Origin: JBIIJL01 sp044233795
GTDB lineage: Bacteria > Pseudomonadota > Gammaproteobacteria > Legionellales > Legionellaceae
Reading direction: 5' to 3'
Length of the DNA stretch: 29,594 nt
Assembly: GCA_044233795.1 (NCBI GenBank)
Contig: JBIIJL010000020.1
Coordinates: forward strand, 1 to 29,594
A program made the translations under genes and the position numbers. Positions 8,698 through 16,475 of the stretch are shown here, piece by piece. The notes beneath the pieces are model-generated. The model had not been told where the DNA came from. It did no database searches and was given only the letters and a program-made list of their open reading frames with translations. How positions within the stretch are numbered: position 1 is the stretch's first letter; the number at the start of each line of letters is the position of its first letter.

Positions 8698-10052
8698 GTG
8701 TTAAAACGATTTCTGCCACTTTGAGTAATGAAGAACATATCAAAACTACTTTTATGCCTGTTGCATGGCTTAAAAAAATAGAATTTATTAAGCGATTAAT
8801 TGCAGACAATAATCTTTTGATAGCGCTCTTAGGGGAGGAAGGGAGTGGTAAAACTACCTTTTTTAATCATATGTGTGCGGGGCTTCCGGAGCTCCTCTCT
8901 TTTCGACTGACTGCAAAGCCATCATTTGATGAGTCTCAACTTGAGGCGCAATTTTGTCGATTACTAAAGAGGGCAGAGGGATCAACGCTTGGAATGGTCA
9001 TAGCGCAGTATAGCGCTGAAAAAAAGCATGTGTTGGTCATCATCGATGACGCACATTTTTTAACAATTAAATTTATCGAGGCCCTGCTGCAAGCGATTAA
9101 ACAGCAAGGTGATGGTGTATATTTTCATGTGTGTTTGGCGGCAGATTTTTCTCTGGTAAAAACACTAAATGATTTGGCAGAAGATAAGTATCGAGATCTG
9201 ATTCATAGTGTAGAACTTGGGCCTTTGACCGAGGCAGAAACAAAAAAATATGTTGAGGACTATTTTCTGAATCATCCCCATATGGTGCAAGACATTACTC
9301 TCGAGCAACACAAAGCTTTTTATCAATTAACTGAAGGTCATTTATTGCGAATCAATCACAAGTTACCAATCCATTTTACAATCAAATCTCCTGATATAGT
9401 GGTGAAGGAAACAAGGCCGCTATTTAATCAAGTAATGATGATGACAGGAATGTTGGTATTAGGTTTAGCTTTGATTTTTACGTGGCAAAAAAAGCACTCG
9501 ACGCAGAGTGAAGAGAAGCAGCTCAAACCAATATCAAGCATTGTCTTAGAAGAAGAGTTACCCAAGAGCATTGCAAGTTATATACCTGCGTACTACGATC
9601 TATCTCTACGACAAACAGTTCTTGCGACACCACTTCAGAAAAATGTGATTTCTAGGATTGATGAAGAACATGCGACATTTATTTTACCTCATGCAGTGGT
9701 TGATAAAGTGATCGTTGCCCCAAAATACATTGCTAAATCCGCAAAAAAAGTGTCAAAGCTAGCTTCTCTTGTCAAAGTTGAGCGGGTGATAACCAGACAA
9801 GCTCGCTATACTATTCAATTGCTTGCCTCGCATCGTAAAGATAAATTAAAGCGCTTTGCTACAACGCACCACATTCAAGGTGATGTGCAGTTTCGTCATA
9901 CAGAGCGCTATGGTAAAGACTGGTATCTCTTGACCTTAGGAGAGTTCGGCAGGCAAGATCACGCAAAATCTGCTTTAGATAAACTTCCTAAAGAGATTGC
10001 TGACTATAAACCGTGGGTTAGATTGATCAAAGATATCAAAGAGCAGGGCTAA
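8694..10052 (+). CDS. damX: DamX-like cell-division protein: ATPase domain, membrane helix, SPOR domain
   Basis: The 452-residue protein combines a cytoplasmic AAA-type ATPase part, one membrane helix and a periplasmic SPOR domain. It has Walker A GEEGSGKTT at 47-55, Walker B HVLVIIDDAH at 112-121, the helix at about 247-264, a linker, and SPOR at about 371-447 starting RYTIQLLASHRKD. SPOR domains bind denuded septal peptidoglycan, and E. coli DamX, also encoded just after aroB, localises to the division septum; the name rests on this synteny plus the SPOR domain. The clear Walker motifs resemble the ExeA/GspA-type ATPase fold. It overlaps aroB by four bases. A GC-rich hairpin follows at 10076-10095. 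Confidence 0.85.
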   Translation: MSVKTISATLSNEEHIKTTFMPVAWLKKIEFIKRLIADNNLLIALLGEEGSGKTTFFNHMCAGLPELLSFRLTAKPSFDESQLEAQFCRLLKRAEGSTLGMVIAQYSAEKKHVLVIIDDAHFLTIKFIEALLQAIKQQGDGVYFHVCLAADFSLVKTLNDLAEDKYRDLIHSVELGPLTEAETKKYVEDYFLNHPHMVQDITLEQHKAFYQLTEGHLLRINHKLPIHFTIKSPDIVVKETRPLFNQVMMMTGMLVLGLALIFTWQKKHSTQSEEKQLKPISSIVLEEELPKSIASYIPAYYDLSLRQTVLATPLQKNVISRIDEEHATFILPHAVVDKVIVAPKYIAKSAKKVSKLASLVKVERVITRQARYTIQLLASHRKDKLKRFATTHHIQGDVQFRHTERYGKDWYLLTLGEFGRQDHAKSALDKLPKEIADYKPWVRLIKDIKEQG

Positions 10053-10075
10053 CTTGATTTTATGAAAAAGTCACA

Positions 10076-10095
10076 CCGCCGCATCCCCGCGGCGG
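10076..10095 (+). other. GC-rich perfect hairpin after damX
   Basis: CCGCCGC (10076-10082) and GCGGCGG (10089-10095) pair perfectly around a six-base loop. It lies 24 bases after the damX stop and could end transcription or protect the 3' end of the operon, but no T-tract follows, so it is not a standard intrinsic terminator. The rest of the 182-base gap shows no gene. Confidence 0.45.
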
Positions 10096-10234
10096 CGGGA
10101 GGATCAAATGTCAACAGCCCCTAAGCGTATTTGATTTTTCTCGTATGAGTGATTAGGACGTGTTAATAGCATTCATTTATTCAACCTGCTAAAGTACGTA
10201 AGGACGTTTGGATACAAGGGATGTATAAACGTAA

Positions 10235-11791
10235 ATGTTCAAATTATTAAGCTTTCTTTGCTATCTATCTTTGAGTGCATGCCTTCTTGTCGGTCCTGAT
10301 TATCACGAACCCAAAAAAGACGTTACTAACCACTGGATAAAGCAAGGAAAATCGGTCGAAGAATCCCAAATCCAAGATGCCCACTGGTGGGATGTATTTC
10401 ATGATCCAACGCTTACGTCTATCATACAACTAGGTTATCAACACAACCTAAATTTAAAAAGCGCTGGGGTCAGCGTTCTTCAAGCCAGAGCACAGCTTGC
10501 ACAGGCGGTTGGTGAGCTATATCCACAACAACAAGCGGCGATAGGCGCATATAATTATCAACGAATTGGTGGTTCTTCTTTGCAAGAGGTGTTGCCGTCT
10601 AGTTTTGATACCGGCATCTTAGGGTTAAGCGCAACGTGGGAAATAGATTTCTGGGGGAAATACAGGCGCGCGATTCTCTCTAATGATGCAGCATTTCTTG
10701 CCTCCTACGCAGCCTATGATAATGCCTTGGTCAGTTTGACGGCCGATATTGCAACAGCTTATATCAATATTCGTACTACAGAAGAACTTATTAATATCAC
10801 TAAGGAAAATATTAAAGTTCAAGCCACAGGTCTTCAAATCGCCAAAGCGAGATTTAGCGCGGGAGAGAGCAGTCTTTTGGATGTCGAGCAAGCACAAACA
10901 GAGCTTTCAGAAACTCAGTCAACGTTACCGAAGTATCTAGGCCAGTTACAGATAGAGAAAGATGCGTTGGCGGTTCTTTTAGGGACAACACCTGACAAAA
11001 TTAACCAATTGATTCATAAAAAGCACGGAATTCCTCGTGCACCAGGCGGTGTTGCTGTTGGTATCCCTAGAGAAACAATTTCAAAGCGGCCTGATATATA
11101 TCAAGCGCGGATGAAAGCTATTGCGCAATCAGAATCCATAGGTGCCACCAAAGCAAATCTTTATCCCTCATTTTCTTTGGCAGGTAGCTTCGTGTTTGCC
11201 GCAAACACAATACCACCAAATTCTTTAAACGATATGTTCAATTGGAGTAATCGTAATATTTCTGCAGGCCCTTCGCTGAACTGGCCTATTTTAAATTATG
11301 GGCAAATTACCAATGCGGTTCGGGTCCAGGATGCTATATTTCAAGAGGCATTGCTTAATTATCTCAATTTAGTGTTAAAAGCCCAGCAAGAAGTTCAAGA
11401 CAATATTACAAGCTTTATAGAAGCTAAAAAATCTGAGCGTTATCTTATTACAGCCAACAATGCCGCTATTAAATCGACTAATTTATCGTTGATTAGATAC
11501 CGGGAGGGGGAGTCAGACTATACGCCGGTGCTTGATTCGGAACGCCAGCAATTGCGAGTACAAACCTCACTTACCCAAGAAAAAGGTGAGATACCAAAGG
11601 CTTTGGTAGCTCTCTACCGTGCATTAGGTGGGGGTTGGCAAATAAGAGGTTGTAACGATATTTTGCCAAAAGACCTCAAGCAAGAAATGGCGCATAGGAC
11701 CAATTGGGGGACATTACTAAAACAGCAGAGCCATCAACCGCCGTTGACTAAAGCCCAAGACCTTAAAAAACGTTATCAACCAAATTGGTGA
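10235..11791 (+). CDS. RND efflux system outer-membrane lipoprotein (NodT/OprM family)
   Basis: This 518-residue TolC-fold channel would form the outer-membrane duct of a tripartite drug or metabolite pump. The signal peptide ends in a lipobox (LSAC, Cys16), followed by the family hallmark VGPDYHEP (about residues 19-26) and HWWDVFHDPTL. Two OEP repeats follow, with KSAGVSVLQARAQLAQAVGELYP in the first and RPDIYQARMKAIAQSESIGATKANLYPSFSL in the second. The usual length is about 460-500; the extra 30 or so residues are a basic C-terminal tail. It is the first gene of an OMF-MFP-RND operon, an order less common than MFP-RND-OMF. No ribosome site at ideal spacing is visible (CAAGGG is 14 bases upstream). 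Substrate unknown. Confidence 0.9.
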   Translation: MFKLLSFLCYLSLSACLLVGPDYHEPKKDVTNHWIKQGKSVEESQIQDAHWWDVFHDPTLTSIIQLGYQHNLNLKSAGVSVLQARAQLAQAVGELYPQQQAAIGAYNYQRIGGSSLQEVLPSSFDTGILGLSATWEIDFWGKYRRAILSNDAAFLASYAAYDNALVSLTADIATAYINIRTTEELINITKENIKVQATGLQIAKARFSAGESSLLDVEQAQTELSETQSTLPKYLGQLQIEKDALAVLLGTTPDKINQLIHKKHGIPRAPGGVAVGIPRETISKRPDIYQARMKAIAQSESIGATKANLYPSFSLAGSFVFAANTIPPNSLNDMFNWSNRNISAGPSLNWPILNYGQITNAVRVQDAIFQEALLNYLNLVLKAQQEVQDNITSFIEAKKSERYLITANNAAIKSTNLSLIRYREGESDYTPVLDSERQQLRVQTSLTQEKGEIPKALVALYRALGGGWQIRGCNDILPKDLKQEMAHRTNWGTLLKQQSHQPPLTKAQDLKKRYQPNW

Positions 11792-12954
11792 TGAACATGA
11801 ATCATGATAAACAATTGATTATCAAAACCGCCCTTATTGTGAGTGTGGTTTTTCTCTTTATCATTGTGCTGTGGCATTTGCTCACACATCATAAAACCAA
11901 GCCCTTGCTGGTACCCAAAGTTGTGGTGGAAAAACCACAACGCATCAAGATGACTGATTATGTGATGCAGACCGGTACATTGGTGGCTTTTAATTCAGTG
12001 AATCTTGTGGCACGTGTTGAGGGGTATTTAGAAGCTATAGAGTTTACAGATGGAACATTTGTGGACAAAGGTAAAGAGCTCTTTGTGATTGAACCTGAGC
12101 CATATGCTGAGAAACTTAAAGCATCTGAGGCCTCTATTTTGGTGCAAAAAGCTTCGTTTGAGTACTCCACCTCAGAATATAAGCGTCAGCAACAAATGTA
12201 TAAACAAAACGCAACATCTCTGAATAATGTAGAAAAATGGTCAGCAAAGGCGCAGGAATTTAAAGCCGAAGTTGCCAAGGCCACTGCGGATGCGGCAGTA
12301 TCTGCCATTAACTATAGTTATACTCATGTTCATGCGCCTTTTAGGGGGCGAGTAGGGCGGCATTTGGTGGATGTAGGAAATCTAGTGGGTAATGGAAAAG
12401 CCACAAATCTTGCGACTATTGACCAAATCGACCCCATCTATGTTTACTTTAATCTTAATGAACTTGATTTAATTAAAATTCGTAATGCAGCTCATGCTCA
12501 TGGATTTAAACCGTCAGATATCAATAAAATTCCAGTCCAAGTTCGCATGCAAAATGAAACCAAATTTTTACATCAGGGCTATCTAAATTTTGTGAATACT
12601 GGGCTAAATGCTTCAACAGGAACTATGGAGTTTCGAGCGCTCCTGCCCAATAAGAATTTAGTGATGTTACCCGGATTGTTCGTACAAGTTCGTGTGCCAT
12701 TGTCCAAACCTTTGCCACAATTGACTGTTCCGCAGACGTCGATTCAATCCGATCAAATTGGTCCTTATTTGTTGGCGCTGGATGAAAAAAATATCGTTGT
12801 ACAAAAAAGAGTTGAGCTTGGTGCTCTCGATTCAGGGCGGCGCGCTATTGTAAAGGGCCTTACAGACTTAGATAGGGTAGTGGTGATAGGGCTACAAAAT
12901 GCTATTCCCGGCCATGAAGTTCAACCCATCAATAGCGAGAATAAACCAGTATGA
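11791..12954 (+). CDS. RND efflux periplasmic adaptor (HlyD/MFP family)
   Basis: The adaptor joins the inner-membrane pump to the outer-membrane channel. The 387-residue protein starts at the ATG at 11791, which shares one base with the stop of the preceding gene; ATG at 11797 is an alternative. A single N-terminal membrane anchor (about residues 12-32) replaces the lipobox of AcrA-type adaptors. The lipoyl halves (about 60-100, ARVEGYLEAIEFTDGTFVDKG, and about 175-205, HAPFRGRVGRHLVDVGNLV) flank an alpha-hairpin. Beta-barrel (about 210-300) and membrane-proximal domains follow. It overlaps the pump gene by four bases. Confidence 0.92.
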   Translation: MNMNHDKQLIIKTALIVSVVFLFIIVLWHLLTHHKTKPLLVPKVVVEKPQRIKMTDYVMQTGTLVAFNSVNLVARVEGYLEAIEFTDGTFVDKGKELFVIEPEPYAEKLKASEASILVQKASFEYSTSEYKRQQQMYKQNATSLNNVEKWSAKAQEFKAEVAKATADAAVSAINYSYTHVHAPFRGRVGRHLVDVGNLVGNGKATNLATIDQIDPIYVYFNLNELDLIKIRNAAHAHGFKPSDINKIPVQVRMQNETKFLHQGYLNFVNTGLNASTGTMEFRALLPNKNLVMLPGLFVQVRVPLSKPLPQLTVPQTSIQSDQIGPYLLALDEKNIVVQKRVELGALDSGRRAIVKGLTDLDRVVVIGLQNAIPGHEVQPINSENKPV

Positions 12955-15900
12955 TGTCAGAATTTTTTATTGAGCGCCCAGTTCTTGCGAATGTAATCGC
13001 AATCCTTTTAGTATTGCTTGGGATCATTGCAATTGGTATTTTGCCTGTATCTCAATACCCAGCTATTGTCCCCCCCACAATACAAGTGACCACGACGTAT
13101 CCTGGTGCAGATGCGAGTACGTTAATTAAAACTGTGGCACTTCCCATTGAGCAGCAAGTAAATGGGGTTGAAAAAATGCTGTATATGCAATCAGACAGCA
13201 CGAACAGTGGCTCATATACACTGATTGTCACTTTTGAGATTGGTACGGATCTTAATTTCGCTCAGATGTTGGTACAAAATCGGGTTCAGGCGGCCTTGGC
13301 TGAGTTACCCGAGTCGGTCCAGCAGCAAGGGGTTCTTGTGCAACAAAAATCCACTGCTATTTTGCAGTTTATAACCTTAACTTCAGAGCATGGCGAATAT
13401 GATGGATTATTTCTCAATAATTATGCCGCCATTAATATGCAGAATGTCCTAGAACGTTTACCTGGCGTGGGTAATGTGTCTATTTTTGGTTCAGGATCTT
13501 ATGCGATGCGTGTGTGGCTTGATCCTAAGAAAATGTACACATATCGATTAAATCCAAAAGATGTTTTACAAGCAATTAGCAATCAAAACAAAGAAATTGC
13601 ATCAGGGCAAATTGCAGCTCCTCCAATTTCGGGCACGGCACCATATCAATTAACTGTGAATGTTCCAGGGCAGCTGATTTCTCCTGAAGAGTTTGGAAAT
13701 ATCATCATTAAAACCATTTCGACTGAATCAAATCAACATGCTAATGCAAGTAGTAGTGCGCAAGTGTTGAGGATTCGTGATGTTGGGCGAGTGGAGTTGG
13801 GTTCTTCAAATTATAGCCAATTGTCAAAATTAAATGGCAAACCAACAGCCGCAATAGGAATTTTTCAGCTGCCAGGCGCTAATGCGCTGCAGGTAGCGAG
13901 AGAAGTTCGCGAAACGGTTGCAAAAATGGCGAAACAATTTCCTCCAGGTCTTAAATATTCTATCCCCTTTGATACCACAACTTTCGTTAAAGCATCGGTT
14001 GATGAGGTATACAAGACGCTTTTTGAGGCGGGAATTTTGGTATTGATCGTCATTTTACTATTTTTGCAGAATTTTCGTGCGACCCTGGTTCCTGCAACGA
14101 CGGTGCCTGTGACTATTATCGGTACCTTTATTGCAATGCTTGCCTTAGGTTTTAGTATTAACTTACTAACCTTGTTCGCTTTGGTATTAGCGATTGGGAT
14201 TGTGGTTGATGATGCGATTGTTATTGTGGAGGGGGTCTCACAGCATATTGAGCGGGGGGTTGCACCTAAAATGGCCTCCATCCAAGCAATGAAGGAACTG
14301 ATGGGGCCTATCATTGGTATTACACTGGTGTTGATGGCGGTGTTTGTGCCGGCAGGTTTTATGCCAGGCCTTACTGGTGCTATGTACGCACAGTTTGCGT
14401 TGGTGATTGCAGCAACAGCATTTATTAGCGCTATTAATGCGATGACGCTAAAGCCTACGCAATGTGCCTTATGGCTTAGACCAATTGATCCTACAAAGCG
14501 GAAGAATGTCATCTTTCGTGGGTTTGATAGGATATATAATCCCTTAGAAGAGGCTTATGTAAATTTCATTGAAAAAATGGTCCACCATAGTCGAAAAATG
14601 TGTTTAATCGGTGGTGGGTTGGTTGCGCTTGGTATTGTTGGATTAAGCTATATTCCAACAGGATTTATCCCTATAGAAGATCAAGGCTATTTAATTTTAA
14701 ATGTTCTTTTGCCAGATGGATCAACGCTCAATCGTACCGATGGGGTGGTGAGTCAATTAAGCGAAAAAGCATCTAAAATACCAGGGGTGGATAATATCGT
14801 TGCCATCGATGGAGTGTCTTTACTTGATAACAACACAAGCCTTTCAAATGCGGGGGTGATCTACGTCATTTTTAAAGACTGGAGTGTTCGGCGGAAAGGT
14901 CAAGATTTGAGAAGTATATATAACAAGTTAAATGAAATTGCAGAGGACACGCTTAATGCTAAGGTGATGGTTGTTGTGCCACCTCCCATTCAAGGCCTGG
15001 GCCTTTCTGGTGGTTTTCAGATGCAACTAGAAGAGCAAGATGGCACTTTTGATTATCAGAAATTGCAGGATGTGACAGATCAAATGATCGTCCAAGGCTC
15101 ACAAGAGCCTTCGATACAAAAGCTATTAACCTCATTTCGTGCAGAAGTTCCGCAAGTCACGGCACCTATCAATAGAACAAAGGCAGAATCTCTTGGTGTA
15201 ACTATTGGTGATGCATTTGATACTTTACAGACTTATCTTGGCTCATCCTATGTCAATCTATTTGCAAAATTTGGGCTGGTATTTCAAGTTTATGTTCAGG
15301 CAGATGCGCCATCTAGAATGAGCGTTGAAGATGTCCGGGAGTTTTATGTGCGCAATCAATCCAATCAAATGGTTCCGCTAGGTACCCTTACTGACATGAA
15401 GGATGCCGTGGGGCCTGCTATTATTTCTCTGTATAATCTGTATCCATCAAGCGGCATTACTGGAATTGCTTCAGATGGATTTAGTTCAGGTCAGGCGATT
15501 GTATCACTTGAAAAACTCGCGAAAGATTTTTTGCCTCCAGGCATTTCCTATGAGTGGACGAGCACGGCATACCAAGAAAAAGTTGCTGGTAATTTGAGTT
15601 ATTACATTTTTCTCTTGTCTATTGTTTTGGTGTATTTAATATTGGCAGGGCAGTATGAAAATTGGGTGACGCCATTTTCGATTATTTTTAGCGTGCCTCT
15701 AGCGTTGCTTGGTACCGTTTTTGCTCTTGGAGCGCTGGGGGTTGCGAATAACATGTATACCCAGATTGGTATTTTATTATTGATAGCATTGGCTGCCAAA
15801 AATGCCATTTTGATCGTTGAGGTAGCACGTGAAGAGCGGTTGATACATCAAAAATCCATCATTGAAGCTGCGGTCCTTGGTGCTACAAAAAGATTTCGAC

Positions 15901-16127
15901 CGATTTTAATGACGTCGTTTGCGTTTATTATGGGGGTGATGCCGTTGGTGTTTGCAACGGGGGCGGGGGCTAACGCTCGCCGCTCAATTGGCATTGCAGT
16001 TTGTAGTGGTATGCTTGCTTCAACCTGTCTTGCTATAGTGTTTGTTCCGGTATTTTATGTATTATTGCAGACTCACCAAGAGAGAAGAAATGCCTTAAAA
16101 GGCGAAATAAAATTGGTTTCGGAATAA
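12951..16127 (+). CDS. RND multidrug efflux pump, HAE1 family (AcrB-like)
   Basis: This 1058-residue proton-driven inner-membrane transporter is a full-length AcrB/MexB homologue. It begins FFIERPVLANVIAILLVLLGIIAI and includes the porter-domain motif YPGADASTLIKTVALPIEQQVNGV. The proton-relay residues are intact: the Asp pair at 420-421 in GIVVDDAIVIVE, Lys950 in LAAKNAILIVE, and RPILMTSFAFIMGVMPL with GAGANARRSIGIAV near the end. Twelve membrane helices and two large periplasmic loops are expected. It overlaps the adaptor gene (ATGA), so the three genes should be made together. No TetR- or MarR-type regulator adjoins, unlike many acrAB loci. A 348-base gap follows. Confidence 0.95.
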   Translation: MMSEFFIERPVLANVIAILLVLLGIIAIGILPVSQYPAIVPPTIQVTTTYPGADASTLIKTVALPIEQQVNGVEKMLYMQSDSTNSGSYTLIVTFEIGTDLNFAQMLVQNRVQAALAELPESVQQQGVLVQQKSTAILQFITLTSEHGEYDGLFLNNYAAINMQNVLERLPGVGNVSIFGSGSYAMRVWLDPKKMYTYRLNPKDVLQAISNQNKEIASGQIAAPPISGTAPYQLTVNVPGQLISPEEFGNIIIKTISTESNQHANASSSAQVLRIRDVGRVELGSSNYSQLSKLNGKPTAAIGIFQLPGANALQVAREVRETVAKMAKQFPPGLKYSIPFDTTTFVKASVDEVYKTLFEAGILVLIVILLFLQNFRATLVPATTVPVTIIGTFIAMLALGFSINLLTLFALVLAIGIVVDDAIVIVEGVSQHIERGVAPKMASIQAMKELMGPIIGITLVLMAVFVPAGFMPGLTGAMYAQFALVIAATAFISAINAMTLKPTQCALWLRPIDPTKRKNVIFRGFDRIYNPLEEAYVNFIEKMVHHSRKMCLIGGGLVALGIVGLSYIPTGFIPIEDQGYLILNVLLPDGSTLNRTDGVVSQLSEKASKIPGVDNIVAIDGVSLLDNNTSLSNAGVIYVIFKDWSVRRKGQDLRSIYNKLNEIAEDTLNAKVMVVVPPPIQGLGLSGGFQMQLEEQDGTFDYQKLQDVTDQMIVQGSQEPSIQKLLTSFRAEVPQVTAPINRTKAESLGVTIGDAFDTLQTYLGSSYVNLFAKFGLVFQVYVQADAPSRMSVEDVREFYVRNQSNQMVPLGTLTDMKDAVGPAIISLYNLYPSSGITGIASDGFSSGQAIVSLEKLAKDFLPPGISYEWTSTAYQEKVAGNLSYYIFLLSIVLVYLILAGQYENWVTPFSIIFSVPLALLGTVFALGALGVANNMYTQIGILLLIALAAKNAILIVEVAREERLIHQKSIIEAAVLGATKRFRPILMTSFAFIMGVMPLVFATGAGANARRSIGIAVCSGMLASTCLAIVFVPVFYVLLQTHQERRNALKGEIKLVSE

Positions 16128-16259
16128 CGCCAATATTTCACAGTGAAGTGAAACAAAATTTCTAAAGTGATCGGGGCGAAAATTGATCATAGGATTAATT
16201 TGCAAAGTATAAACAATTATTTTGCGTTCGCAAGCACAATAGTATAAATACTAACCAAT

Positions 16260-16303
16260 CCGGCGTCATCATGCACTTTTATGTGCCATCTTATCCGCGC
16301 CGG
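16260..16303. other. Nested inverted-repeat element
   Basis: Outer arms CCGGCG (16260-16265) and CGCCGG (16298-16303) enclose an inner hairpin GCAC-TTTTAT-GTGC (16273-16286). The GC-only outer stem contrasts with AT-rich surroundings. It could be a small structured intergenic repeat or an operator; no T-tract follows, so a terminator is unlikely. Confidence 0.4.
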
Positions 16304-16384
16304 CCTGCTTTGCTTGCACTATTTTTGTTCAACCAATCTTTTTCTAATCCAAGAAAGCAAAAAAAATCACCAACTAAGTTTTTC

Positions 16385-16413
16385 TTAATCATTCCAGCTG
16401 TCTATGTTAAAAT
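16385..16413 (+). promoter_or_regulatory. Extended -10 promoter candidate for the CaaX protein gene
   Basis: TG-T-TAAAAT at 16405-16413 fits an extended -10; the hexamer 17 bases upstream (TTAATC, 16385-16390) is a poor -35. The ATG follows 62 bases later, after a GAGAG ribosome site seven bases before the start. Confidence 0.35.
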
Positions 16414-16475
16414 AGCTAATATTTAAGCACATCCACTAACAACCGTATTAGCTAACCCAAAATGAGAGTGATTTT

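Larger units (their letters stand above)
16128..16475. other. Intergenic region between efflux operon and CaaX protein gene
   Basis: No coding frame is supported. It holds a small inverted repeat just after the pump gene (TTTCAC, GTGAAA around 16136-16153), a TTGC-GTTC-GCAA mini-hairpin near 16222-16233, a nested GC-stem element at 16260-16303, an A-tract near 16360 and a likely promoter at 16385-16413. Confidence 0.5.

Noticed and set aside
10221..10250. Nine-codon leader ORF before the efflux channel gene
   Set aside because: No ribosome site at suitable spacing, and no attenuator-like hairpins or regulatory codon run, so it is probably chance.
13865..14512. 215-codon frame on the minus strand
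   Set aside because: It lies wholly inside the conserved RND pump gene on the other strand, has low-complexity composition (Ile/Ala/Thr/Ser runs) and no family resemblance; it is the antisense of membrane helices.
16381..16400. CTTAAT stretch upstream of the CaaX gene as a PmrA-type box
   Set aside because: Only one half-site is present; the second CTTAA at the expected spacing is absent, so PmrA control is not supported.
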